In this document: positions 1-7,321 of the stretch, piece by piece
Layout of the letters: the number at the start of each line of letters is the position of its first letter
Numbering within the stretch: the stretch's first letter is position 1
DNA from: QHXW01 sp963768075
Lineage (GTDB): Bacteria; Acidobacteriota; Terriglobia; Bryobacterales; Bryobacteraceae
NCBI GenBank assembly: GCA_963768075.1
Contig: CAVYHD010000021.1
Coordinates: 1-64,000, forward strand
DNA: 64,000 nucleotides
Reading direction: 5' to 3'
Translations under genes and position numbers: made by a program
The notes under the pieces: generated by a model
Seen by the model: only the letters and a program-made list of their open reading frames with translations
What the model was told of the DNA's origin: nothing
The model's database searches: none

Positions 1-885
1 TACCTAATAGGCATCTGGTGGATCTTGTCGGCAACGCGCTGTAGCGCGTCAAACCGAACCTTTTTTTCGGCGCTACATCTTCATAGATTTCAAGCACCTT
101 GCGTTCCTCCTTTCGCAGGCGGTGATACTCCCTAATTCTTACAAGCCGAAAGACAATAGATCTATCGATCGCCGTTCCTCCACATCATTGCAAAGCTCAT
201 CAAGCCAGCCTTTGAGTTCGGCCCTGCGCTTCCATTTCCGTGTCTCCTGTGCCCAGTCTAGAAACGTGGATCGTACACCGGCTGCGAGAATGGCGCCGAT
301 GAATTCAAGGGCTTGGGCAGGCAGGTGCAATTGGTGAAAACAAGGCCGTTGGCCGCTATTGCTGAAAGAGATCATGGTCGCGCCGGATCGCGGCGGCCGT
401 TCCAGGTCGGACCAGGTCGGGAACGATCCCAAAGAACGTTCCCGGTGGCGATCTCCAACAGGGCTGGGCGGCGGCGGAAGGGTGTTTTCTGGTGAATGCC
501 ATCGCCTGTGTTGGCGCTAAAGCGGTGTTCAATGCGTCTACGCCTTCGCGTACCGCCCGCACCTGAAGCTCTGGTTCGCTGGTGTGTACGAAGTAAGGTC
601 CATCCGGGCAGTTGCGGCATCCCAGCGGAAACAACCATCGCCGAGAGGCAATCCGTGCAGACAAACTTGCCGCCCAACCAGGGCAATGTGCAGGGGTCGC
701 TGTCTGGGCCAGCGGCCAATGGAAACCAGCACGTCGACCGCTTGACGGATTACAGGCGACCGGCCGCAGACTTGGCAGCGCCTGCACCTAGTGGGGAGCG
801 AACCGGTTTCGAGGTCTCTCAGGAACTGCTCGTATTTCGCCTTCTGGTCGCGATTGACTATCCCCACAAGCGGGCTATTCATCAA
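1..885 (-). pseudogene. Fragmented zinc-ribbon gene(s), possibly mobile-element associated
   Basis: Reading on the minus strand from an ATG near 882-885, an N-terminal segment carries a Cys-rich ribbon (TRCRRCQVCGRSPVIR), and the reading then jumps between all three frames down to the window edge. Coding-like pieces include VREGVDALNTALAPTQ (around 500-540), FLDWAQETRKWKRRAELKGW (around 200-270) and REYHRLRKEERKVLEIYED (around 70-130). One frameshift can be placed: an A7 run at about 61-67, where one more A restores a frame reading KVRFDALQRVADKIHQMP to the edge. The ribbon at the N-terminus recalls DUF6431-type proteins found beside transposons, but I cannot assign a family with confidence. 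It may be one gene or two. It continues past the window start. Confidence 0.3.
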
Positions 886-1038
886 AAGTCTGCCAGGAGC
901 TAATCCTTGAGCTTTGTGATGTTTCGGTGGAGCGCGCCGACGGTATTTTGAAGATCCTCGCGGGAAAGAGATCCGACCGAGGAGCGGCCGGTTCTGCGGG
1001 CGGCGATGGCGAGGCCGGCATCGACGAAGGATTGCCGT

Positions 1039-1984
1039 TCAGGCGCATTCGGTCCCCACGGCGATTTCACCCTTCCCCCAAACCGTCTGCCGCCCCACGC
1101 CGGTCCACTTCGCGCGCCGCAGGATACGGCACAAACTCCGTCAGGTCGCCTTCGTAATCGGCCTCGCCCACAAAGCCGCCGATCGAATGACCTGCCCGGT
1201 CCGGCTGCTCGGCGCGTCACGTCGACCGCCGGATCTCGCAGCGCATCAGATCGCACCCCCGCGGCGCGATCGCCGAATTGCGCGGAAATCGATTCGAGCG
1301 CGCCGCCGCCGTAGAGTTCGCGCAGCGTGCTTAGGCGGTCGCGATCCGCGATGCCGCGAGAACACCGAACTCCGGGGTCCGCGATCTGCTGTCCGCTCTT
1401 CAGCTCCGTGGGCGTCGCGAAACGCACCCGGAGCCGCTCGACACGCTCCGCGACGGGCGCGAGAGCCAGTTCCATCGGCGCCGCCACCTGTCTGAGAAGT
1501 CAGTGACGCTCCGTCATAGACCCGGGCTAACGGATCGCCAGTCTCATTCAATTGCCACACCTCGGCCAAGTCAGCGCGCCCGCCGCCGCGGCCCGATTCC
1601 TTCCCGCGCCAGTTGGGCAAACGCCAGCACAAGGTAAGCGATGGCCGGACTCTGCATGTCAAACAGGTTGAGGTCGAAGGAAAATGGAGCGCCGCGCGGC
1701 ACCGTGCAGCCATCAAGGTGCGTGGCGCGAAACACAAAAGGACGCGGCCAATCGGCCAGCCCGCTCGGACCTGGCGTCAACGCCGATGGCTCGAACATCC
1801 GCGCATAGGGACAGGAGGCCCGCAGTTCGCATTTGCGCGCGCCGGTGCAATGCGGCACGCAGGCAATGCGCCGGAAAATTGTGCCGAAGGCGCCGCGCAG
1901 AATGTTGGCCGACTTTCCAGGCGGAAAGTGAATCGACTCCCGTGCTACGAACGAGAATCGCAGCGGGTACAGCCGGAAATGCAA
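1039..1984 (-). pseudogene. cas6: Cas6-type CRISPR RAMP endoribonuclease, frameshifted
   Basis: Pieced together over three frames this is a Cas6-family protein of roughly 315 residues. The start (ATG at 1984) gives FPPGKSANILRGAFGTIFRR, then a Cys cluster (CVPHCTGARKC...ASCPYARMFEP), GLADWPRPFVFRA, NLFDMQSPAIAYLVLAFAQL and AREGIGPRR. The middle has RFATPTELKSGQQIADP and DRLSTLRELYGGG. The C-terminus has GHSIGGFVGEADYEGDLTEF and the Gly-rich loop KWTGVGRQTVWGKGEIAVG before a TGA at 1039-1041. The order and the C-terminal Gly-rich loop fit the CRISPR_Cas6 (PF10040) family, which cuts pre-crRNA within repeats. At least four frame changes break it here. No CRISPR array and no other cas gene is visible in the window, so any role in crRNA processing is unproven. 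It lies just left of the mobilization module. Confidence 0.72.
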
Positions 1985-2322
1985 GCGCTCCTATTCTACT
2001 CCCAGCTCTTGCGCGGAGCGACATCAACAATCGGACGAAACTCGGGTCCAGCCCCTCGGTGAGGTCTTAGGAGAGGATGTTTTCGTATTTTTCGGACATC
2101 GAAAATGGACAAAAGTAGGCGCGTCCCAAACGGGATTCACCTACGCAAGAGTGCATCCCGGACTAAACATCTGATGTGATGGAGCTTCACTCGAAAAAAA
2201 CAGCCCTCTGAATCCCAACCCTTTATGTTCCACTCCGCATAACGCTGTCTCTAACTCACCATTCGGCGCATGGCCTTTGGTCACCCTTTGTTGCGAATCT
2301 GCATTGCCTAGTGTTACCGAAT

Positions 2323-2461
2323 AGTGCAAGAACGTTGCAGTTGCAGAAAACAAAGCCTTTCGTCTTTCTTGCACTCGTTGCAGTGCAACTCCATGTAACA
2401 TGGCCTTCTGCCGTAGATTGTTGCTCACGCAGAAAATAGGGCAGTTAGTCCGTCTTGCACT
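2323..2461. promoter_or_regulatory. Cluster of TTGCACT / AGTGCAA heptamers with a hairpin
   Basis: The roughly 550 bp gap between the cas6 remnant and the first TraK-like gene is AT-richer than its surroundings. It contains four exact copies of one heptamer in both orientations: AGTGCAA at 2323-2329, TTGCACT at 2369-2375, AGTGCAA at 2382-2388 and TTGCACT at 2455-2461. The middle two form a perfect 7-bp stem with a 6-nt loop. GTTGCA also repeats at 2334-2345 and 2377-2382. Arrays like this are typical of operators, iterons or oriT accessory sites. Its position ahead of a mobilization operon suggests a binding region for an element-encoded protein. I see no convincing gene in this gap. Confidence 0.45.
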
Positions 2462-2559
2462 GTGTTCCATGAACTGCACGATGTTCCTGCCCAGAGCAGC
2501 AGGCCTCCGACGCCAGTAAATTCATACGGATACGGTCCCACAAAAATAAATTTTCATTT

Positions 2560-2610
2560 CATGTCAGAAAACTCCCTTTCCCATGCCTTTGAAAGTGAGG
2601 GGTATTTTTC
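2560..2610 (+). repeat. 51-bp leader repeat, copy 1
   Basis: First copy of an imperfect direct repeat of about 80% identity. It starts CATGTC(A/C)GAAAAC and ends AAGTGAGGGG(G)TATTT. It ends 9 bp before the start codon of the first TraK-like gene. The second copy is at 3327-3377. The run AAGTGAGGGG is the best conserved part. It may be a shared operator or promoter, or part of an oriT. Confidence 0.6.
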
Positions 2611-2619
2611 GGAAAATCC

Positions 2620-2946
2620 ATGAGCATCCACTACGACTCGATTCAGAGAGCTGTCCTGAAGCAACGGCCTGAGGTCGGCTCGGACCCGGTTCCCGAACGT
2701 TCAGGAGATCCCTCCGCGCCGTTGCATCTCCCGAATCTGCGCAGTCTGCGTGAGGCGAAACCAGACCGGTACATGGCTTTGCTCCGCCGCGCGTGGCCAG
2801 ACATCAAGGCGGAGCTAGACTCGGGCCAGAGCCTGAAAGATGTCTGTAAGAGTTTGAATGCGGATGGCATCCCGATCGCGTACGCGACGCTCCGAACCAC
2901 CGTTGGCAGGCTTCGCCGGGAACAGCGCCGGGTAGCATCCCGTTGA
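2620..2946 (+). CDS. TraK-like helix-turn-helix DNA-binding protein 1
   Basis: A 108-residue protein. A poorly conserved N-terminus is followed by a compact domain at residues ~55-100: RRAWPDIKAELDSGQSLKDV, then a segment with LNADGIPIAYATLRTTVGRL. The same domain occurs in the next gene, so the two are tandem paralogues. The pattern (acidic helix, DAGxSL turn, then Y-xTLR-xxVxxLRRE) resembles TraK-type proteins that bind oriT in IncP-like mobilization systems. That assignment is by pattern and is inference. The ATG at 2620 lies just after the 51-bp leader repeat. The gene starts an apparent operon running to the recombinase. Confidence 0.6.
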   Translation: MSIHYDSIQRAVLKQRPEVGSDPVPERSGDPSAPLHLPNLRSLREAKPDRYMALLRRAWPDIKAELDSGQSLKDVCKSLNADGIPIAYATLRTTVGRLRREQRRVASR

Positions 2947-2955
2947 CCTCGGACT

Positions 2956-3321
2956 ATGGAAAAACCGGGCAGCAAGATGACGTCGATTCGCCGGGCATGG
3001 CCAGAGATCCTGGCGACGCTAGACGCCGGGCATAGCCTCAAAGGAGTCTGTGAATGCTTGAATGCCGATGGTGTTGCCGTCGAGTATAAGACGCTCAGAG
3101 CTTATGTGAGCATACTTCGCAGAGAACAGAGTCAACGATCGATGATGGTTCCGGACAAGCCGGTTTCTGGCCCTGTCGTTCAAGTGCCCCAGCGTCCGAT
3201 TCCTGCAACCAGGCGGCAAGGGCCGTCCAATCCATTTGCCACCGCCATGGAATACCTCAGCAAAGTGCGCGGATTCCAGAACTTCACCGGGGAGCCGCCA
3301 GACCCCGACAAAATATTTTGA
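2956..3321 (+). CDS. TraK-like DNA-binding protein 2, relaxosome accessory candidate
   Basis: A 121-residue protein nine bases downstream of its paralogue. Residues ~10-55 repeat the shared domain (RRAWPEILATLDAGHSLKGV, then LNADGVAVEYKTLRAYVSIL). A Pro-rich linker follows, and the C-terminus ends GFQNFTGEPPDPDKIF. As I recall it, the RP4 TraK C-terminus has a similar GF..P.PDK..L ending, which supports a TraK-like role in binding oriT and helping the relaxase. Copy 1 lacks this tail, so only copy 2 has the full TraK layout. The second copy of the leader repeat follows it directly. Confidence 0.62.
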   Translation: MEKPGSKMTSIRRAWPEILATLDAGHSLKGVCECLNADGVAVEYKTLRAYVSILRREQSQRSMMVPDKPVSGPVVQVPQRPIPATRRQGPSNPFATAMEYLSKVRGFQNFTGEPPDPDKIF

Positions 3322-3326
3322 GGTCG

Positions 3327-3377
3327 CATGTCCGAAAACACCTTCTGCCAAGACCTTGTAAGTGAGGGGGTATTTTC
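3327..3377 (+). repeat. 51-bp leader repeat, copy 2; oriT/operator candidate
   Basis: Second copy of the repeat at 2560-2610, with the same length and about 80% identity. It abuts the ATG at 3378. It lies between the TraK-like genes and the relaxase, a common place for oriT in mobilizable elements. TAAGTG followed by a G run loosely recalls the nic-side sequence of some mobilizable plasmids, but this is weak evidence. Confidence 0.6.
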
Positions 3378-3458
3378 ATGCCACAACGCACCGTCCGATT
3401 TTCTAGGGCGAAGGTGCCACAGAAGTGGCGGGTTAGTGGACCTGGAGCCAAGCCGTGA
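3378..3458 (+). CDS. Possible 26-residue leader peptide before the relaxase
   Basis: A short ORF (MPQRTVRFSRAKVPQKWR...) begins right after the second leader repeat. Its TGA at 3456-3458 overlaps the GTG of the relaxase at 3455-3457. The peptide is basic and matches no family that I know. The overlap suggests translational coupling of the relaxase to this leader. It could equally be untranslated sequence, or the relaxase could begin elsewhere. Confidence 0.35.
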   Translation: MPQRTVRFSRAKVPQKWRVSGPGAKP

Positions 3459-4873
3459 GCGATAGGAATCCAAAGGGGTTCCGGCTTAATCCCCGGAAGA
3501 CGCGCGGTCGACAAGCCAGGTCACCCAGAGTTTGGTGCTCTACCTACCTCCTGATTCTTCGCTATGTCCGAGAACTGCGGGCACAACAGCGCAAGCCGCG
3601 GACGCGGCGCCCGGTTCCTTCTCGCCCCTTCAATCAGCGGTGCGCCGTTCGCGTGATGTACGCAAAGAATGCCACGCGCGGGCAATGGAAAGCACACGGA
3701 CGCTACATCGCCCGCGAGAGCGCGAGCCAAGGGCGTGCAGTTGAGGCCGGGTTTGACGCCACCGACCGAGGGATCAACGTCGCCGCTCGTCTGGACCAGT
3801 GGCAATCCGCCGGCGATGAACGCATGTGGAAGGTCATCGTGTCGCCGGAGTTCGGAGACAAGATCGACCTGACGCAACTGACCCGCGACTTGATGAAGCG
3901 TATGACGCGGGATCTCGATACGCGCCTCGAGTGGGTTGCCGTGTCGCACTTCAATACCGATAACCCGCACGTTCACATTGCACTTCGCGGCGTTCGCGAG
4001 AACGGAAAATCTTTCCGTCTCGAACGCGATTACGTCAAGCATGGCATTCGGAGCATCGCTGAGGATCTGTGCACCCGGCAGCTTGGGTATCGCACGCAAT
4101 TCGATATCGCCGAAGGCCAGCGCCGTGAAGTATCGCAGCACAGGTTCACGTCGCTGGACCGGGCCATTGCTCGGGACAAGCCGACAGAAGGCGAGTCCTC
4201 GCATTTCCAGGTCAGCAGGAGCACGGCGCAGCCGCGAAACCAGTACGCAGTTGCGCGACTGAGGACGCTGGAGAGCATGGGGCTGGCCGAAGCCGCTGGG
4301 CTCGACCAATGGCTGGTGCGCAAGGATTTCGAAACCGCCCTGCGGGCGATGCAGCGTCTCGGGGATCGGCAAAAGATCCTCGCCGCTCACGGCGTGCCCG
4401 TATCGGACACGCGACTGCCGCTGGTCATGTTCGATCTTCGCAATTGCACAACACTCGAAGGCAGAATACTGGTGCACGGTGAGGATGAAGGGACCGGCCG
4501 CAGCTTCATGATGCTGGAGGGTACCGACGCTAAAGTGCACTGCATCTATCACACGCCCCAGATGGCCGAGGCGCGCGGCCGCGGCGGATTACGAGCAAAC
4601 AGGTTCGTGCGTCTGCGCAAGTTGTTGGAGACCGGATGGCCGCTGCTTGAGATCGACGAGCTGGGACATTGTGAAAAGGTCCTGAACGACGAACGCCATC
4701 TCGAAGAGACCGGGCACTTGCGAATCCAAAGTGGAATGGTTCCCGTTGGGGATGGATGGGGCGGCTGGCTCGGTCGATATCACGAGGCCGTTCGGAAGGC
4801 CGCTTTGACTCCAATGCACGAACTCGACCTTCACGGACGCGCGCGCGAACTGGATCGTGGGCGAAGCCGTTGA
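3455..4873 (+). CDS. MOB-P-type relaxase (DUF3363/VirD2-like)
   Basis: A 472-residue relaxase that would nick oriT and pilot the strand during conjugal mobilization. Motif I with the candidate catalytic Tyr is AHGRYIARESA (residues ~83-93). The metal-binding histidine motif is SHFNTDNPHVHIALRG (~164-179), the usual HxDxxxPHxH arrangement. A segment that reads VMYAKNATRGQWKAHGRY is typical of DUF3363 relaxases. The GTG start gives the basic N-terminus MSDRNPKGFRLNPRK, as in relatives. The C-terminal ~250 residues match no domain that I can name, and the protein is shorter than many DUF3363 members. No coupling protein or type IV secretion gene is visible, so mobilization would need a helper. 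Confidence 0.82.
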   Translation: MSDRNPKGFRLNPRKTRGRQARSPRVWCSTYLLILRYVRELRAQQRKPRTRRPVPSRPFNQRCAVRVMYAKNATRGQWKAHGRYIARESASQGRAVEAGFDATDRGINVAARLDQWQSAGDERMWKVIVSPEFGDKIDLTQLTRDLMKRMTRDLDTRLEWVAVSHFNTDNPHVHIALRGVRENGKSFRLERDYVKHGIRSIAEDLCTRQLGYRTQFDIAEGQRREVSQHRFTSLDRAIARDKPTEGESSHFQVSRSTAQPRNQYAVARLRTLESMGLAEAAGLDQWLVRKDFETALRAMQRLGDRQKILAAHGVPVSDTRLPLVMFDLRNCTTLEGRILVHGEDEGTGRSFMMLEGTDAKVHCIYHTPQMAEARGRGGLRANRFVRLRKLLETGWPLLEIDELGHCEKVLNDERHLEETGHLRIQSGMVPVGDGWGGWLGRYHEAVRKAALTPMHELDLHGRARELDRGRSR

Positions 4874-4922
4874 GAAGAGAAGAGGAAACGTGCGGAGAAC
4901 TACCGGCTATGAGGTGGGGTAA

Positions 4923-5138
4923 ATGCAAGCGCCCGCGCTAGTTAATATCGATCAACACTATTCGCCGCAGTTCTACGCGGAACTTTGGGGCGTTAGCCGT
5001 GATACGATCGTCCGGTGGTTTCAGGATCTTCCTGGCGTACTGAAGCTGTCCGAACCGGGAAAGCGTGGCAAGACGCGGGTGGAGCTTCGGATTCCCTACA
5101 GGCTGGCTTGTAAAGTGTACGAGGAGCGGACGAAATAG
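4923..5138 (+). CDS. Small helix-turn-helix protein, excisionase-like
   Basis: A 71-residue protein between relaxase and recombinase. Residues ~13-33 (YSPQFYAELWGVSRDTIVRW) form a helix-turn-helix of the AlpA/MerR-like excisionase kind. A basic segment follows (EPGKRGKTRVELRIP). It ends two bases before the recombinase start. Small proteins in this place often act as recombination directionality factors. That role is inference from position and fold. Confidence 0.6.
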   Translation: MQAPALVNIDQHYSPQFYAELWGVSRDTIVRWFQDLPGVLKLSEPGKRGKTRVELRIPYRLACKVYEERTK

Positions 5139-5140
5139 CC

Positions 5141-6340
5141 ATGCTCAGCCTATGGCGGCGCCACGAGCGCAAATGCCCAAAGAGATCGAAGGGCCGTGAC
5201 TGGATCAAATGCCAGTGCCCAATCTGGTGCGATGGCGACATTGATGGCAAGCGCGTTCGCCAGAGCATGAATACGCGCGACTGGGCGCGTGCCACCAGGA
5301 ACCTCGGAAGGATCGAAGACCCGGCTTATGGGCTTCGGGAATGCGCTCAACCAGGTTGTACGGAACTGGTGGCGCGTGGCCGATGTCCACGCCATACTCG
5401 TGGCGTTTCGGCCGCGATTGAGTCTTACCACAGTGCCCATCAGGACGCCTCCTGGGGAACGCGAGCGAGCAGGAAAGCAACCCTTCGAAATCTTGAAGCG
5501 TTCCTGGTTCGTCGCGGCACGGCCACCGTGGATCAGGTTGATTTGGAGGCGCTGAACGCATTTCGATGTGCGCGCGGCATTGGTGCGCGCACGTGGACAA
5601 AAGAACTCGGGACCCTGCGGCATTTTTTCCGGTTCTGTCTAGACAACGAATGGATTCTAAGAAGCTGGGCTGACAAGGTTCAAATGCCCAGGAACCTCAA
5701 GCCGGCGGACCGTGAGCCGTACGAACCCAACGAGGTCGCGAAGATCATTGCGGCGTGTGATGTAATCGGACGGGGTCCTTATGAGCGTTTGCGCGCGCGG
5801 GCGATGGTGCTACTGCTGCGCTACACCGCGTTGCGAATTTCAGACGTGGCCACATTGGAGAAGGACCGGGTTCGGAACGGTGAGATCTTTGTGCGCACCA
5901 CGAAGAACGGTAAGCCGGTCAGGTTGCCAGTGCACGCAGCTTTACAGTCTGCACTCGGCATTCTACCAATGCCCCGCGGCGCCGGTAACGGTGCCGAATG
6001 CCGTTATTTCTTTTGGAGCGGCAACGGCGGGACGCAGGCCGCAATACGGGACGCCCGACGCACGCTTGAAGCCGTCTATTCGGCTTCAGGCGTCGAGGGC
6101 GCATGCTCACATCGCTTCAGACACACGCTGGCTACGGAGATACTCGAAATGGGAGGCACGCTTGAAGAAGCGGCCGATATCCTGGGCGACACCGAGGCCA
6201 TTGTGCGCAAGCATTACGCCAAGTGGAGCGCCGGCCGGCAAGCCCGGATTAGTGATCTTTTGGCACGTATATGGCACGCGAAGGAACCTGATGAAGGAAC
6301 TCCTTATAAATCAGAGGGATGGAATTGGTGGACCTGGTGA
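5141..6340 (+). CDS. Tyrosine recombinase (integrase) of the mobile element
   Basis: A 399-residue site-specific recombinase. The catalytic domain has TALRISDV (Arg I, ~residues 231-238), the lysine-bearing TTKNGKPV, CSHRFRHTLATE (HxxR), and GDTEAIVRKHYAKW with the nucleophilic Tyr (~362). The N-terminus is unusual: a Cys-rich head (CPKRSKGRDWIKCQCPIWC) and a second cluster (CAQPGCTELVARGRCPRH) precede a SAM-like core-binding domain (~97-190). These look like zinc knuckles. The stop codon at 6338-6340 and the last residues lie inside the tRNA-Ala gene. This places the right attachment site in the tRNA 3' end. The gene is intact while genes to its right are broken. Confidence 0.9.
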   Translation: MLSLWRRHERKCPKRSKGRDWIKCQCPIWCDGDIDGKRVRQSMNTRDWARATRNLGRIEDPAYGLRECAQPGCTELVARGRCPRHTRGVSAAIESYHSAHQDASWGTRASRKATLRNLEAFLVRRGTATVDQVDLEALNAFRCARGIGARTWTKELGTLRHFFRFCLDNEWILRSWADKVQMPRNLKPADREPYEPNEVAKIIAACDVIGRGPYERLRARAMVLLLRYTALRISDVATLEKDRVRNGEIFVRTTKNGKPVRLPVHAALQSALGILPMPRGAGNGAECRYFFWSGNGGTQAAIRDARRTLEAVYSASGVEGACSHRFRHTLATEILEMGGTLEEAADILGDTEAIVRKHYAKWSAGRQARISDLLARIWHAKEPDEGTPYKSEGWNWWTW

Positions 6341-6401
6341 GATTCGAACTCACGACCTCTTCCATGCCATGGAAGCGCGCTCCCAACTGCGCCACAGGCC
6401 C
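6326..6401 (-). tRNA. tRNA-Ala (GGC), probable attachment site
   Basis: Read on the minus strand, 76 nt including an encoded CCA fold as a cloverleaf. The acceptor stem is GGGCCTG/CAGGTCC with a G3:U70 wobble, the identity mark of alanine tRNA. The anticodon stem is CTTCC/GGAAG around loop ATGGCAT, giving anticodon GGC. The T arm is GTGAG-TTCGAAT-CTCAC. The discriminator base is A. The adjacent integrase ends within the 3' part of the gene. Confidence 0.95.
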
Positions 6402-6426
6402 ACTGGCAGTGTCATCCCAGTATATC

Positions 6427-7314
6427 TTAGGCGGGTGGCGGGCGCGTCTTCCAGCGGCGGTGAATCCAAAGCCACTGCTCGGGATATTCGCGGATCACGG
6501 CTTCCAGAATGGAATGAAGACGCGCGGTGTCCGCGTGGACGTCACCTGTAATGGCAACTTCAGGATAGAAGCGCAGCACGAATTGTTGTTCCGGCTCCGA
6601 CCAAAGTGCGAAGCCCGGAATGACGGCGGCACCGGTGTGAGCGGCCAAGCGCGCAAAACCCGCCCCGGCGCAGGCGCGGACGCCGAAGAAGTCCACGAAA
6701 ACTCCGTTGTCGAGAGAGGCATTCTGATCGATCAAAATGCCCACCGCATCATTGGCGGCAAGGGCTTGCAGGATGCCGCGGGCGTAGTCTTTTTTCTCGA
6801 TGAGCCGATTGCCTGAGAGGGAGCGCCGGTGGGCCACGAGAGCGTCGATGAGCGGGATTGTCCAGGGGGCGCACCACGACATGCATGGGCGCGGCCAGCA
6901 GAGCATGGGCGAAGGCACTCAGCTCCCAGTTGCCAAGATGCGCGGTAGCGAACAGAACGCCCTTCCCGCGCCGGCGCGCCTCCTCAAAATGCTCGAAGCC
7001 TTCATAGCGGATCCAGCGGCCGATATTGGTCGCGATTCATGCGCGGAAAGCGCGCGAAGGTGACGAGCAGACGGGCAATCGAGCGGAACACGCCGTCGAC
7101 GATGCGAGAGCGCTCAGGCCGTCGAGAGCGGGAAGCGCCATCGCGAGATTCGCCAGGGCCACGCGGCGGAGACGCGGCAACGCGAGATCGAGCAGGCGGA
7201 CATACCCTCGCGCCAGGAAGCGGGAAACAGCGAGAGGCGTGACTCGAGCGAACTCAGCGCGAGACGGGCGAGCGCGTATTCGAAGGCATCGCGCAGGCGC
7301 GAGCGGGGGCGCAT
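6427..7314 (-). pseudogene. LpxL/HtrB-type lipid A acyltransferase, frameshifted
   Basis: Inner-membrane acyltransferase family that adds secondary acyl chains to lipid A. The N-terminal piece starts at the ATG at 7314 (RPRSRLRDAFEYALARLALS). Another frame contains the catalytic-type motif ATAHLGNWELSAFAHALL (around 6905-6950). The C-terminal half is continuous (YARGILQALAANDAVGILID, then DFFGVRACAGAGFARLA and EYPEQWLWIHRRW). At least two frame changes lie between about 6890 and 7150. The start sits 8 bp after the mnmA stop, so it belongs to the same operon. The breaks are probably sequence errors. The substrate class is by family only. Confidence 0.72.
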
Positions 7315-7321
7315 GAATCCG

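Noticed and set aside
16..32. TGGTGGATCTTGT near the window start as a degenerate attL
   Set aside because: Only about 11 of 13 bases match the tRNA end and the similarity does not continue into the T-arm sequence.
900..1040. Coding-like tail after the Cas6 stop on the minus strand (ARRTGRSSVGSLSREDLQNT)
   Set aside because: Too short to place, with no clear start; it may belong to the neighbouring broken gene.
2141..2479. 112-codon minus-strand ORF in the gap before the TraK-like genes
   Set aside because: No family resemblance, coding-unlike composition, and it overlaps the TTGCACT cluster.
3433..3446. GTGGACCTGG, identical over 10 bp to the tRNA 3' end, as a possible attL
   Set aside because: It lies between the leader repeat and the relaxase, inside the mobilization module, and the match does not extend. 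Probably chance.
3521..4552. 343-codon ORF antisense to the relaxase
   Set aside because: It mirrors the relaxase, whose catalytic motifs are clear; high-GC DNA gives such shadows.
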